DNA of 64,000 nt from Asterochloris sp. CNOR1. Its lineage: Eukaryota > Chlorophyta > Trebouxiophyceae > Trebouxiales > Trebouxiaceae. Both the position numbers and the translations under genes were made by a program. Numbering within the stretch: the stretch's first letter is position 1; each line of letters opens with the position of its first letter. Where the stretch lies: NCBI GenBank assembly GCA_963969365.1, contig OZ017752.1:2480001-2544000 (forward strand), in the 5' to 3' direction. A model generated the notes under the pieces. It saw only the letters and a program-made list of their open reading frames with translations, was not told the DNA's origin and made no database searches. Positions 1 to 11,224 of the stretch are shown here, one piece after another.

Positions 1-959
1 CCCGGCCAAGCGCGTGCTGGAGGGTGCAGGTAGGCCAGTGTGGGTGCTGGTGATCATCCATAGCTGCAGCTGCTGCCCTGTGCAGGGTGGGTGCTTCTGT
101 GGCACAGCCAGTCCCCATGCACAGCATGGAAGTTCCCAACTAACAGGGTCATGGTTCCACACTTCATCCTCAAAAAGTTCTTATGCACAGCAAATGCCAC
201 GCACAGCATCGTGCACTCTGGCCGCCTCTTGTAAAGTCCCTCACAGCCTGGGCACAGTGGGTGATGCCATGTATGGCTACTACAGTTGGTATCAGTCTCA
301 CACCTGCCATGACCCGCCTGCCCGCAGGCAGCGCTGCTGCCCAGCGGCCAGGGACCCCTGTGCTGGGCGGCAAGCAGAGGGAGTCCAGGAGCCGGCCAGC
401 GGTGCAGGCAGCGCCTGCGCCTCCCTCTGTGGTGGCGGCCGCCCGCAGCCTGGCTGCAGCTGAGCACCAGTCTGCCCAGAGCACTCCACAGCCATCTCCT
501 GCCAGCCTTAACCGCTCCCTTCTGCAGCTGGAAGGCAGCACCCAGCCTGCAGCTGCCTCGCCCTCTGAGTTGCAGAGCAGGCTGTTGGCAGCTCCTGCTC
601 CGCCAGATGGTAATGAGACTGGCAAGCTGGCTCAGGGCATGAAGCTGACTGGCTCCCGACAGAGACTGAAGCAGTCACCAGCCCACACCATTGTGGCCCT
701 GCAGCACAGCACTGACACAGCAGACAGCAGTGAGACAGTCCCAAAGCTGCAGCTCCAGGCTGTGACGCCCACTGCACAGGTGCAGTCAGACGGCGGGGCA
801 GTGACGCTGGTGCCAGAGGGCAATGCCTGGGCTGAGCTGCAGTGGGAGTGCAGCAACCTGGCCACCATGTTTGGCATCACCAGCTCGTGGCTGGAGGAGC
901 AGCTCCGCGATGAGCGCCTGGTGCACCACATGTACAGTGACACCTGCAAGACCTCCTGA
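1..959 (+). CDS. 3' part of an unrecognised gene (partial at window edge)
   Basis: I do not recognise this protein. An exon at 1-29 (reading PAKRVLEGAG) joins in phase, across an intron at 30-327 with a GTAGGC donor and CCCGCAG acceptor, to a long last exon at 328-959 that stops with TGA. The visible 220 or so residues are mostly Ala/Pro/Ser/Gln-rich and look disordered. The last 45 residues are more ordered (WAELQWECSNLATMFG then ITSSWLEEQLRDERLVHHMY), which suggests a short helical C-terminal module. The 5' part lies outside the window. The matching splice phase and the TGTAA motif 136 nt past the stop support a real gene. Its function is unknown. Confidence 0.65.
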
Positions 960-1094
960 CCTGCCGCTCTGCCTCCCCTTGTGATGTACCTCTGCCTGCT
1001 TTCCACTCGCCCATTTCGTTGCTATTATGCTCCTCCAGACCACTCTCACTTTAGATGACTTTGTATTTACCAGCACCAAACCCTTTCAGTGATC

Positions 1095-1099
1095 TGTAA
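1095..1099 (+). terminator. TGTAA-type poly(A) signal
   Basis: A TGTAA pentamer lies 136 nt after the stop at 959. TGTAA is the usual poly(A) signal in chlorophyte algae, so it plausibly ends the transcript of the first gene. Confidence 0.45.
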
Positions 1100-1902
1100 G
1101 CTGCTTCCACAGCCAGTTGTTGGAGTGTTTTGAGATGTGACCAAGCCATGTGGCACAGCTTCACGCGCTGCCTGATCTGGGAGGGTGGAACCAGCATCAA
1201 TCTGGGTTAGAGGCCTGTCATGGGGAAGTTTGGTCAGATCTCCACAGCTGTGGTTCTAAGCTGCCCTCCTCATGAAGTAACCATCAGATTGGAGGAAGTG
1301 AAGCAAACTTGAGACCAGCCGCCCACTGAGGAGGTGCCAAACTCCACTGGTGCTGCCAAGTTCATGCATGAGGTACCTGCTGCCAAAATTGTACAAGAGG
1401 CTCACCCATGCCGCTACACTAGGCAAGGCCAAGCATCTGCGGCAGAGCAGTAGAACCCCAGGCAAGCACGGCCGCCTGATGCAGCAGTCATTGAGGATCT
1501 TTCCTGCCGCAGCACAGCTGCAAAACACCTGCTGCACAACACCTGCTGCACAATACCTGCTGTGTTCGCAGGCAGCACAGAGGAGCAGCCTGACCCCAAC
1601 ATCAGCAGACTGGCTCCGCACCTGCAACAGGAATGGGACCACGCGGCCAACGCCCCTCCTGGGCAGCATCATCATCGCACCCCAGAGCAGCAGGAAGGCC
1701 TGGTGGATTAGCGGCATGTGCAAGACCGGGCGGCAAACGCAAGTGGCAAGCGCAAATTGTAGCTTGCACAAAGGGCGCTGGATGCCCCTAAATGCTGGCA
1801 GAGCAGCCTGCCCCTGCAACGACCTGGCCCACAATCACCCAGAGGTGGAAGCCTCAGAGGGATGGGACCAGGAGGCCAACAAGGAAAGGACACCAGAGAT
1901 CA

Positions 1903-1928
1903 TGCCTGCCGCCATATGGCGGCAGGCA
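1903..1928. repeat. 26-bp perfect palindrome
   Basis: Reading in from either end gives TGCCTGCCGCCAT. The two 13-bp arms meet with no loop at ATAT, with no mismatch. It lies in the gap between two converging genes and could extrude a cruciform or bind a dimeric protein. Its role is unknown. Confidence 0.85.
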
Positions 1929-2592
1929 GCGGCATCAAGGCAGCCTGGAGGTGCGGCCTCTGTGGGCACAGCTGGTGCGCCCATGTTTGCAAAAGAACAA
2001 CTACAACACATGGAGTGTATGCCCCAAGTGTGCTCATGAGGCCCGATGCAAGATGACAAGGCAGCCCAGCATCAGCAGTGGAGCACCACACCTGATGGCC
2101 GAGTGGAACTGGAAAGCCAATGCAAGATGTGGCTGGCGCCCTCAGCAGGTCACTCTGGGCCCAGCCAACAAGGTGCACTGCATCGTGCAACATGAGTGCA
2201 AGCTGGGTCTGGTGCACAGATGGCAGGCGGTGCCACACAAAAGAATGAAGTCTGGCTCCCAGTCTCCATCTGACCACGCTGTGTGTGCTTGCAAATGCCT
2301 GGCTGTGCAGTGCCCAGAGCCAGCAGACCTGTGGGGCTCTTCCATGAATGGAGGCCAGGTCTCCTGGTGATGTAGCAATACAAATCAGTCGAGGTCGTGG
2401 CCTGGAGGGGTCCAGATGGCAGTCAGTGGCACCAAAGCATCTGTGGAATTGTCAACAATGTCAGAAAATATCAGGCAAAACTTGAAAAGTGGCTTTATCA
2501 GTGCCTTTTTTAATCTGGGTCCTTCAAGCAAGGTCAAACATGCTGTCGTCTGCCCAGGCTTGGCGCTGGTGCTAGTGCTGCGCAGCAAGCTG

Positions 2593-5500
2593 TCAAGGCT
2601 GCAGGGCTTTGCTGGACCCTGTGCGGCGGCGCTGCGCCATTTGCTGTCGGGCGATGAGTGCTGACTTACGCGCCTTAAGGGCTGATGCCTGCTGTGCAGT
2701 CTTGTCCTTCTGCTGCGCTTCCAGCTCTGCATCCCGCTGCTTTCGTGTCTCGTCAACCTCTGCAGGGCGCAGGACCGCAAGCTCTTATGAGGCAGCCTGA
2801 GCTGCAACACCTCAGACCTGGAACAGCCAGAGCCCCTAAAGTAGCTCTGGCAATGCGGAGCTTGCAGCTGTAGTCAAGCCCAAGCATGCCTACGTTGCCA
2901 GAGGAGCTGCAAGATATCCACATGCTCACACGGACACTGCACATCACAAAGAGCAGCCGTCACTTGCAAGCTTTCACCAACGACTTGCGCAGTCTTTGCC
3001 CTCTACGGTCTGGGCACACCTCTCTCGGCATACTGCTGCTTGGCAGCATCAAAGTGGCGCTTGGCATCAGGAGGCTTGGGAGGGAACACCTGCTCGCAGA
3101 GGCCCTGCCACTCTGCCAGAGCTGCAGCAGGGGTGGCACCGGCTGCGCCCCCACGGGGACGCCCGATGTCACGGAAGCGGTCTGCTCCCCCTGGGACCAC
3201 CAGCGACTGCAGGTGGTCAGTTTGGCACTCCATGCGCAGGGCCCTGGAGGAATGGCATGGATGTCAGGATGTGTGGCAGTGCATGCTTGGTGCAGCGCTC
3301 TGGGCTGCAGGAGGTTGCTGGGTCCACACAATGTCCTGCAGGCCTGCAGGCGCAGCACGTGGCCTGTCATGCTGTAGTCTGGCCCCAGGAGCATCAGCAG
3401 GGACTGCAGATGGTCTGGCCGGCACTGTTTGCGCAGTGCCCTGGGTCAGAACATGCAGGTGGCCCTGTGTCTGCAGAGAACACTGGCGCCCTGCAGGCAT
3501 GGCCTGCAGGTGGCGCCCTCTGCTGTGCAGTGCACACATATGAAGGGGTCCCATTTGGGGCTGCAGGCAGTCTGCTCGGCAGTCCCACCCCTGCCCGCAG
3601 GTAGCGCCTCGATTAGTCAGGCACATTGTCATCACCAGCACCGCACTCAGCACCCACATGCGCTTGTCCAGCCCCGTGAAGACCAGGTGGTTCAGCATGG
3701 CTCTAAAGTTGGCCAGCAGGGCCTTGTCTGCGGCACCCTCCTTGTGGATGGCGGCGCCGCCTGCCAGGCCCCCGAGAAACACCAGCGAGGCTCCGTGACT
3801 GTGGGCCACATGGCGGAGCGAGCAGGCCAGGACCTTGCGCACCTGCGGGCATGGCAGAGGCAGGGCTGAGGGGACTGTTGGTTGCCAGCAGGTGGCAGCC
3901 GTCGGGTGGCAGAAGCCCGTTCCTGTGTGTGCATGTCAGAGGTTGCTGGGAGCAAGCCAGGCCCCTGCACACCTGCAGGCATGGCCAGGGACACCACCTT
4001 CCAGTGGAGGCAGCCCTGATGGCACAAGCTTGTCCCAGAGGGCCAGCCTGCAGCCATAGAGGACTGGTTGCCACGCAGGCTGCCCTTTTTGAGCAAATGC
4101 CGGCAGAAGCGAAGGCCCTTGGGGCTTGGCCGCTGGCGCAGGGAGAGAGTCAGCACCTTGCACGCCTGCAGCCCGGCCACCGCCAGGACCCTGCAATTGG
4201 GCGGCCGCTGCCACTTGAAGGAATGGCATGTGTGTGTGCACAGCGCTGGTGCCTGGCAGCAGCGCACTCAAGCAAGACAGGGTGTCTGCCTGGCGGCAGG
4301 CATACAAATTGTGCTACTACTCTACCTCTGCATCGCTGCTCCGGAATGTGTCGTCCTTCAGTGCCGCGATGACGATGGCCACACCTGCACGGCAGCCAGG
4401 CCGCAGCTTCAGGTGACCACCAGCCTTGCACTTGCCGGTGCTGCTTGATAAAGCGCAACTTTGTTGCCGAGGACAGTCTGGCTTTGGGAACTGGCAGAGC
4501 AAGGGACTGCAAAGTGGCTGCGAGCCTCACTTTCTGGCAAAGCAGAGCCTTTACAAATTGCAGCCACTATGCCAGTTTTCGACAGCTGCTGCGCAGTCTG
4601 TGGATTTGCTGACATGCCGCCATGCCTGCTTGTCCTGCTTTGCCGGCGTCACCAAAGCAGCGGCCCCTCACCAGTGTGCTGCACCAGATCTGCGTCATCA
4701 TGCTGGCTCCCAAAGTAGCGCCGCGCCCGCAGGCGCAGCTGCTCGGGCAGCTTGGACCCACGGCGCTCCAGCGAGGCATATGTGGCTGCCAGCTTCCGCT
4801 GCACCTGGTCCAGCCAGAACAGGACTGTTGGCAGCACCTCTGCTGGACGGCCCAGGTCGGCTGTGATGACGACTGTCGCTGTGGCTACCTGCAGGGCAGC
4901 AGAGGCTGCTCTGGGTGGGGAAGGCACCACTTCCAGCTGCTCTGCTGAGCGTCGCAAGGCGCCTACAACGACGCCCATCACTGTGGCTACTTGGAGAGCA
5001 GCATACTGGAGAGTGTGGTTCAAGCTGGCTGCAGCCATGCAGGGGCAAGTTGTGGCGCCGCGCCAATAATCAGCAAGGGGCCTAGGCTGCTTAGTTCAGC
5101 GCTGTGCCTGCTGTAACGCAGGACAAGGCAAGTAAAGAAGCCTCTGCAGAGCAAAATGTGAGATCATGGGGTGCAAGGGTGGGGACTGTGACAGAGGGCA
5201 GGACTGTCTGTCTGTGGTGATTTGTGCCAGCTGGCCCCTGCAGCTGAACAGCAGTCAGGCCACCTGTCAGGGCCTGCTGCTGCAGCACGGTGCAAGCCAC
5301 CCTGTGCTGTTGTGCTGTGCCCTGCCCTGCAGTGGCTCATGGAAGAGAGGGCTTTCCCCTGCACTGAGGGGTTCATGCCCCCGCTGCGCAGCCATGTGCT
5401 GACCTGCAGCGGCGTTGAGAGAGGCTGTCCCTGCGCAGTCAGGGCGGCCGGCAACCCTGTGCAGTCGCGCACTGACCTGCAGCGGCCCCAGGAAGAGGTG

Positions 5501-6144
5501 GTCTCCCTCCGCTATGAGGGCTGCAAGGTCCTGACTGCCTGAGATCTCCCAGATGTGGGCCAGGTCCTTCCTATCCAGGCTGGCAACGGACTGCTTGCGG
5601 GCAAAGGTGTACTCAGAGCCCTCTGTGGGCTTGGGGGTCTCGCTCTGCATGGCCGCACAAAGTCAGGATGGTTACATTGTGCAGGCAGGTGGACGTGAGA
5701 GGCTTGCAGTGCCTGCTACACGCAGCCAGGACCTCATGCCTGCTGCCTGATGGTGCAACCACACATGCGCAAGCACATCCTTGGGTGCCTGGCTTAGCAG
5801 ATGGCCGAGCCTGCAGACTTGTATGCACGAGCATGCATCTGTGCATGCCTTGTCTGGGTAGAGGAACCTGTTGAGGAGCGTGGTCTTGCCGCTGCCCCTG
5901 GCACCCACAAAGTACAAGAAGGACTCTGGCCGAACGTCTGCACGGCAGCCAGCAATGATAATCTCAGGCTGATGATCTGCACGGCAGCCAGTAGTGGCTC
6001 CAGTGACGTATTCATTCTGCATGAGTGCAGAAGCTGCATGCACAGCGCGCCTGGCTTTCTGGCTTCTGCTCTGGCCCGCTCAATCAGCTGGGCCCAGATG
6101 GATCCAGGAGTATAGATGCTGGGAACCCCAGCTGTTGAGCTCAT
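2593..6144 (-). CDS. DYNC2LI1: Cytoplasmic dynein 2 (IFT) light intermediate chain
   Basis: This encodes the GTPase-like light intermediate chain of the retrograde intraflagellar transport dynein (D1bLIC in Chlamydomonas). The start [15 protein letters not shown] at 6144 leads into an amphipathic segment. A P-loop exon ([20 protein letters not shown], about 5872-5950) follows. Next come the [14 protein letters not shown] and [11 protein letters not shown] segments typical of DLICs (about 5490-5650), and an exon reading [19 protein letters not shown] (upper edge 4888). Further exons are [13 protein letters not shown] (about 4330-4384), [19 protein letters not shown] (upper edge 3842) and [10 protein letters not shown] (3020-3206). 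A charged C-terminal helix is encoded by 2593-2759. The gene has many exons, and two of its donors appear to be GC rather than GT. Its introns are full of copies of exon edges (see repeats). The family call is firm. Dynein 2 rather than dynein 1 is favoured because green plants and algae keep only the IFT form. Confidence 0.88.
3377..4199 (-). repeat. DYNC2LI1: Exon-edge copies in dynein LIC introns
   Basis: Read on the minus strand, the true exon start GTGCGCAAGGTCCTGGCC (edge at 3842) recurs with its CAG acceptor at edges 3972 ([10 protein letters not shown]) and 4165 ([11 protein letters not shown]). The next exon's start (LVVPGGAD, edge 3206) recurs at edge 3403 as LLMLLGPD. Each copy carries a CTGCAG acceptor followed by a degraded version of the exon. 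Confidence 0.8.
4880..5000 (-). repeat. DYNC2LI1: Copy of dynein LIC exon start, acceptor lost
   Basis: The exon beginning GTAGCCACAGCGACAGTC (edge 4888) is echoed 102 bp upstream in the intron (edge 4990) as GTAGCCACAGTGATGGGC, followed by a matching run ending in CAGCAGAG. The copy has CTCCAA in place of the CTGCAG acceptor, so it has lost its splice site. Confidence 0.8.
5937..5991 (-). repeat. DYNC2LI1: Duplicated 3' splice-site module
   Basis: A 16-bp sequence containing the acceptor CTGGCTGCCGTGCAG occurs at 5937-5952 and again at 5976-5991, 39 bp apart. The downstream copy (in gene direction) is the acceptor of the P-loop exon. The same 15-mer occurs a third time at 4385-4399 as the acceptor of another exon in this gene. 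Confidence 0.85.
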
Positions 6145-6750
6145 TGCTGATCAAAGCTGGCATTTGTGCATCCAGTGAGATCAGCTTGAGAAGCTTACAA
6201 GTGCGGTATGGGCGGCATGCAACTGTCAACGATGCACGTTTGACTGCTCGCTCTCCGGCGGTCTCAAAGCTTATCAGCGCAGCCTGCTCACCAGCCCCTG
6301 ATCCGACATGGGCTTGACCTCAGACAGCAGACGCTATGAGATGGACCCGGCAAGCCTTTACACTGCTTTGCAGGTGGACCACTGCACGGCAAAGCTGTGG
6401 TCTGGCATGCTGCTTGAGGACCACAAAGCCTGTGACGTGCAGCCCCGCATGATCATCACCGGGATTCACAGCCTCTGCCTGTGAGCTCCCCAGCCAAAAT
6501 GGATTCTATATGGCTGCCTGACAAACAGCAGGGTCGCAAGGGTCTTGCAAAGTCTGCTGCGTGCAGTGTTCTGTTGCTCCGCACGCTTCAAGGGTGTGCA
6601 AGGTGCAGGGCACCCAAATGGGGAATGTCCTGAGATGCAGGGGGTTTCAGAGTGTGTCTGATGTTGATCAAGTCAAGCAACGTTGTGGCCCGAGCTGACT
6701 GGCAGAGTGAGCCATGCCTGACGTCAAATAGGACACCTGCCTTATTGCAG
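6145..6750. other. Spacer between two minus-strand genes
   Basis: About 600 bp separate the makorin stop (6751) from the dynein LIC start (6144). It should hold the makorin 3' UTR and the dynein promoter. A minus-strand TGTAA (TTACA on the plus strand) at about 6357-6361 could be the makorin poly(A) signal. No gene is seen. Confidence 0.5.
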
Positions 6751-9700
6751 TCAGCGCAGCGTCCGCAAAGCCTGAACAGCTGATGGCATGTCGAAGAAGT
6801 CACTGAGCATGCTCTTGCGCATGATTTTGACATCCTCGTCCCCGCCTGCCAGGTGCCGCAGCTTGGTCGGCTCCTGCATGCAGATTCTGTGTGCTGCCCA
6901 TTCCACTAAGTCACTCACGTAGTAATCTGCATCGAGGCACGGCTGAATGGTGGCAAACACAATGATGACAAGGAAGCAACAGCACGGAAGCAGGATGGGA
7001 TTGTCATGCTGCACACAGGAACTCCTGCCCCCCAAACCTGCACTGGTAAGCCAATGCCACGCCAGTGAGATGTAAGTGCTTTGAGCTGATCAAAGATGCA
7101 CAATCCTGCAGCCAGGACATGTAGCGCACCTCAAGGGACCCATCCCGGTAGGCGTGCTTGTAGAAGCAGCTGGTACCAAAGGGGCAACGGCCCTCGCCAG
7201 AGTCAAAATGCCGGCAGTCAATGGTCTTCAGGCGCGTCTTGTAGGCTTCAATGATGCGCAGCCGCTCAGCCTGATTGCTGGGCCACACACTACTGGGAGT
7301 GACGAACCAGGATGCCTGGCGGCACACAGGGCAGGTACGCACAGCCTGCAGGGTCAGAAGTCACGAGGCAGTCAGGAGCAGAGTTTGCAGCGGGACTTTG
7401 TTTGGAAGCGCAGTGCCTTGAAAGGCAGCCAGCAGATGGGACGCTGCACCTTGTAAGGCGCCCCCCCTGCACAGAAGTGGCAAAGGTGAATGTGCAGTAC
7501 TTGGCTGAACATGCATGCTAACTGCCTATGATGCCACCAGGATCGGGACATCACATCTGCCAGGCACATGACAGGGCTGAGGACCATCTGCACAATTTTC
7601 TGGGGCATGCCTGAGCCTGCACCACAAGGATCCCACCTCATGTCGTCCAGAACAGGCCCCACTGTCTGATTGCAGGAGGTGGCAAAAAAGCAGCTCCTCT
7701 TCCCCTTGAGTCCTATTTGTGGCAGGATCAGTCAGACTTATCAGCTCACGATTCCAGGTCTGCCCCGCCATCCAATGGAGAGCGCCACCCACAGATGCAA
7801 GCCAGGCAGAATGGGTGTCCGTTGGCCAGCAGGCCACAACTAAATTTGGCTTTGCCTCTCCAGTCCTGTACCACCATCTGTCTGGGAGGACCACCTAGAG
7901 ATGCACTCAAGGCAGAGCAGGCCAGCAGTACCAGACACAACAAAGATCATGTATGGATCAGCCCTGCCTTCCATATAAGATTCCACCTGTGAATGCAGGC
8001 CTAGCAGAGGAACTCAATGGCCAGAGACTGTGATGGCCCACACTGTCCAGGCGCCACGCCCTCCCTGGCAGGGTACGTCTCACATGGGCAGCTCAGGCGG
8101 CCCAGACCCCTGATCATGGCCCCCCCTCAGACAGGCACCCTCCGCTCACATTATCAATGTCTGCCCCACCATCCGTGTGGGAGCGCCACCCACGGATGCA
8201 GGCAAGGCAGAAGGGGTGCTCGCAGGCGAGCAGGCCAAAGCGTCGCTCCCCCGGGCGCAGCTTCCCCATCACGCGCTCGTAGCAGATGCCGCACTCCACC
8301 TCCTGGCTGGCCGCAATAGAGGCCAGCCTGGCGTGGCGGCCCTGACAGTCTGCTGTGTGGGCTACGCTGGCCTCCTCGCTGTAGGGGTGCAGGGCAAAGC
8401 GCCCGCAGACCTGCACAGGGAAGGGGAGGTTGGCGCCATGGCTTCTGCCTGGGAGCGCTGAACTGCTCCCTGGCAGAGTGGCCGCTGACTGGCTTGCACC
8501 TGGCCCCCCATGGCGCTGCCCGTGCAGCAGACAGGAAGCGGCGCTGATGGCTGCCTCTGCTGCAACAGCATGCATGCTGTGCTAGGCTGCCTCTGCAAGC
8601 CTCAGCAGCACCTGCTGGCTGTCATCCCATGCAGGTCGAGCTAAAGCTTTCCTCAGGCTTTCAGCAACTGACAGCAATGGCTTCAACAGCACAGCTTTGC
8701 AAAGGCAGTCAGCCTGCCCACCTGACAAAGAAGTCCATGCACCAACGGGCACCTCTGTCCCCGTGCGCACTGCCCAGAGGACTGGAACTGCCCGCACAGC
8801 GGGCGCTCAGCCAGCTCTGCTGGATCCAGCTCAGGCGACGCCGATGGCTGAGCAAAGCCGTCTAGGGCATCCTGCTCCTCATTGGGGGTGCTGCTGCTGA
8901 AGCCCAGGGCCTGCAGATCATCGGCCGCCTCATCTGCAGCTGCAGCAGCATCTGCCTGCTCCCACCAGCTGTTGCCGCTCCCGCTGGGCTCGGCAGCTTC
9001 TGTGCCAGGCCCCCGCTGTTGCCAGTGCTTGTAGTATTCGCTGCAGGGAGCAGATTATTCCTGCTCAGGACAGAGCCTGACTGCTGCAAGGAGATGGGCG
9101 GGCAGGCAGGCATGCAGCACCATGTGCATGAGCTGCTGGGTACAGCTGTCAAGTGCCTGCCAGGGCTGATGTGCTTCAGGGACCCCTTGAGAGCAATTGG
9201 CAGCAGGCAATGTAGGAGCCTCTGTCCACAGGAGGCCGCGTGCATGTTGACCCAGAGTGGCTCAGGGATGAAAGCAGGCAGGATGCAGCAGTATGTGTAG
9301 GAGTTCCTGTCTGCTGGGCCAGGCATTTGGGCGGGCAGCATGCAGCAGCGGGAGCATGAGCTGCTGGCTGCCGGGGGCAGGCGCCTACCCGCTGCACATG
9401 CCACATGTTTGAGAGGAAGCACTCTGCAGCATGCTGTGTAGCGCCTGTAGTGCCACCGCAGGTGTTGGAGCTCACCTGCACTGTTTGTTCCATACTTCCC
9501 ACTCCTCTGGCGTGTACTGCTCTCTGCAACAGCCAAGGGAGCCTGTCTGAGTGGCTTGCTTCTACAATCTTGCACTGTGAATCAAGCACTGGTTCAAGCT
9601 GTGTCCCCTGGAGCATCTGGTGCAGAGATAGCTGCATCACCTATGAGAAGGCTCAAATCCAGCAGCCTTGTATGCAGCTCATCTGGCTGGGTTTCACTAC

Positions 9701-11224
9701 CTCTACCATTCCACTCAATTTCCAGGTGCACATCCCAGGCCGGAGCACCCAGCACAGGCTGCCCTTACAGCCCAGCAGGCTGAGCACCTGGCTGCGCAGG
9801 GCGCCATCTGCACTGCCTCTCATGAGCAGCGCGCTCTCAGGCTTGGCACCTCAAGCACAGGCCGCACCGCAGCCCAGAGTTCACACCCATCCATCATGCT
9901 GGTCTTCTGGTGCACCAGCACCATGAGCAGCCCACCTGCTCTGTCTCTCTAGCTCCACTCGTAACTCAGGCACGTCACCCCAGCGCAAAACCTTATGTTC
10001 GACATACTGCACACCCAGCTCGCCTGCATTGCCTCTGCTCTAACCCTGCAATCAGATTGTGCCAGTGCTAGACCCCAACCACAAGCTACCTTCATGTGCC
10101 CCACATGCAAGGTGCATGACATTTGCAGCTCGCCTAGACTGCTGCTCAGCATTTGCCTGTTCCTCAAGACATGGCCCTGGCCAGCCCCCCTGCATGAGCT
10201 GGTCATCCTGCCGCCCACCATGCACTCAAATGCTGCTCACCTGCACTGCCTCTCATACTCGGCCCATTCCTCTGGAGTGTACTCCTGCCCATAACCTTCC
10301 TCGCCCCAGGTGCCCTCCAGCTGCTCGCTGTGCCCGTTCTGTTCCGGCTTCTGGGCCGCAGAGGCCGCAGCAGCTGTTGAGTATGTAGGGGCTTGAGGCC
10401 CACATGCGTCCGAGCCAGAGGTGGCCACTGTGGCAGCCTCGCCAGGCTGCTCGCCCCTCAGAGCCAGGCGCTGCATGGGCTCAGCAGGCTGCCTGCTGCT
10501 GGTGGCTGCGTTTGTGGCTGGCTTGGGGACGGCCAGTGGCGGCACTACAGTCCTGCAGACATGCTGGAGAGGGCTGAGATTGTGCAGGTACAGCATCAGC
10601 CCAGGGCAATGACCTCTGCACAGCCTGGCAGGGTCTGCTGCCCAGTGTGAGGAAGGCTTCTGCTGCAGCGATACAGCTGTATGCAGGCTTACAAGAGGAG
10701 TACAGAAGGCTTCACCTGGGTTGCTGTTTGGGAGCATAAGTGGTGCGCACATGATCATAACGGCAGTTTGCCCCATAGCTGCAGTGCCCCGCAAGCCAAT
10801 ATTTGCAGACCTGGGGGGCATGGAAAGGGTGTGGTGTGAGAGAGCTGGTGTGACATGCTAGGGGATGCAAATGCCATCAGTAGGCAGCTGGGATGCCACT
10901 GTAAGCCATTGCTGCTGCAGCGAAAGGCAGTCAGCAAGGCAGACATGAGCAACACAGCAATGGCTGGCATTTCCTGTGAGGGCTCACCATGCTTTGGGGC
11001 TTGGACAGGTCATGGCTGAATGGGCAGCTGGTACCTCTGTTGCAGGCCCCATGCATGTGGTAGCGGCAGAGGACATCCTTGGTGGACCTGCCAGCACACA
11101 GCATAGAATTGATTTGCAGCACTTCTCTTGTGCACTGCGGCATAGCATTGGAGCAACCATACCCCTCTGCCATATGTCTCTTCCTCTGCTCCTCCTCCTG
11201 TGTGTCACCGAATGAAAGTGTCAC
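6751..11224 (-). CDS. MKRN: Makorin-type RING E3 ubiquitin ligase
   Basis: The domain order is that of makorins. The first CCCH zinc finger is VLCRYHMHGACNRGTSCPFSH (about 11000-11070), followed by a second (VCKYWLAGHCSYGANCRYDH, about 10745-10805). A long Ala/Gln-rich linker leads to a third CCCH (LCGQFQSSGQCARGQRCPLVH, about 8725-8800) and a Cys-His segment (VCGRFALHPYSEEA). The C3HC4 RING starts CGICYERV (8162-8330) and finishes RTCPVCR in the next exon. A fourth CCCH (CRHFDSGEGRCPFGTSCFYKH) and a conserved tail follow, with TGA at 6751. All RING ligands are present, so it should be an active ligase that may also bind RNA. The first coding exon is uncertain: a CAG acceptor just before STKDVLC suggests a tiny upstream exon, so 11224 is only the nearest in-frame ATG. 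Confidence 0.93.
7750..8330 (-). repeat. MKRN: Makorin RING exon and its decayed copy
   Basis: The true RING exon (about 8162-8330) is followed in the next intron by a decayed copy at about 7756-7890. The copy reads FSCGLLANGHPFCLACICGWRS where the true exon reads FGLLACEHPFCLACIRGWRS. It keeps a GTGAGC donor but has lost the first CxxC of the RING. It is therefore a pseudo-exon, not a usable alternative RING. Confidence 0.85.
9471..10290 (-). repeat. MKRN: Makorin linker exon end copied in downstream intron
   Basis: The end of the linker exon with its donor (plus-strand CTCACCTGCACTGCCTCTC, about 10236-10290) recurs at 9471-9525 (CTCACCTGCACTGTTTGTT, then CCTCTGGCGTGTACTGCTC against CCTCTGGAGTGTACTCCTG). 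Shorter traces are at about 9800 and 10018. The copies keep the exon-donor order. Confidence 0.75.

Larger units (their letters stand above)
960..2592. other. Convergent intergenic region, no supported gene
   Basis: This 1.6 kb lies between the end of the first plus-strand gene and the stop of the minus-strand dynein gene. It contains a 229-codon open frame (1350-2039, +), but no recognisable domain and a composition unlike the exons nearby. A short 14-bp tandem repeat (units of AACACCTGCTGCAC) is at about 1531-1562 and a 26-bp perfect palindrome at 1903-1928. It probably holds the two 3' UTRs and spacer. Confidence 0.5.

Noticed and set aside
1350-2039. 229-codon open frame (+) in the first intergenic gap
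   Set aside because: No domain and a composition unlike neighbouring exons. Long chance frames are common in this GC-rich sequence.
3264-4530. Long open frames on both strands in the dynein LIC region that look like separate proteins
   Set aside because: They are shadows and read-through of the real exons and of repeated CTGCAG-rich intron copies.
7750-7900. A second functional RING exon in makorin (mutually exclusive exon)
   Set aside because: The copy lacks the first zinc-binding cysteines, so it could not make a working RING.
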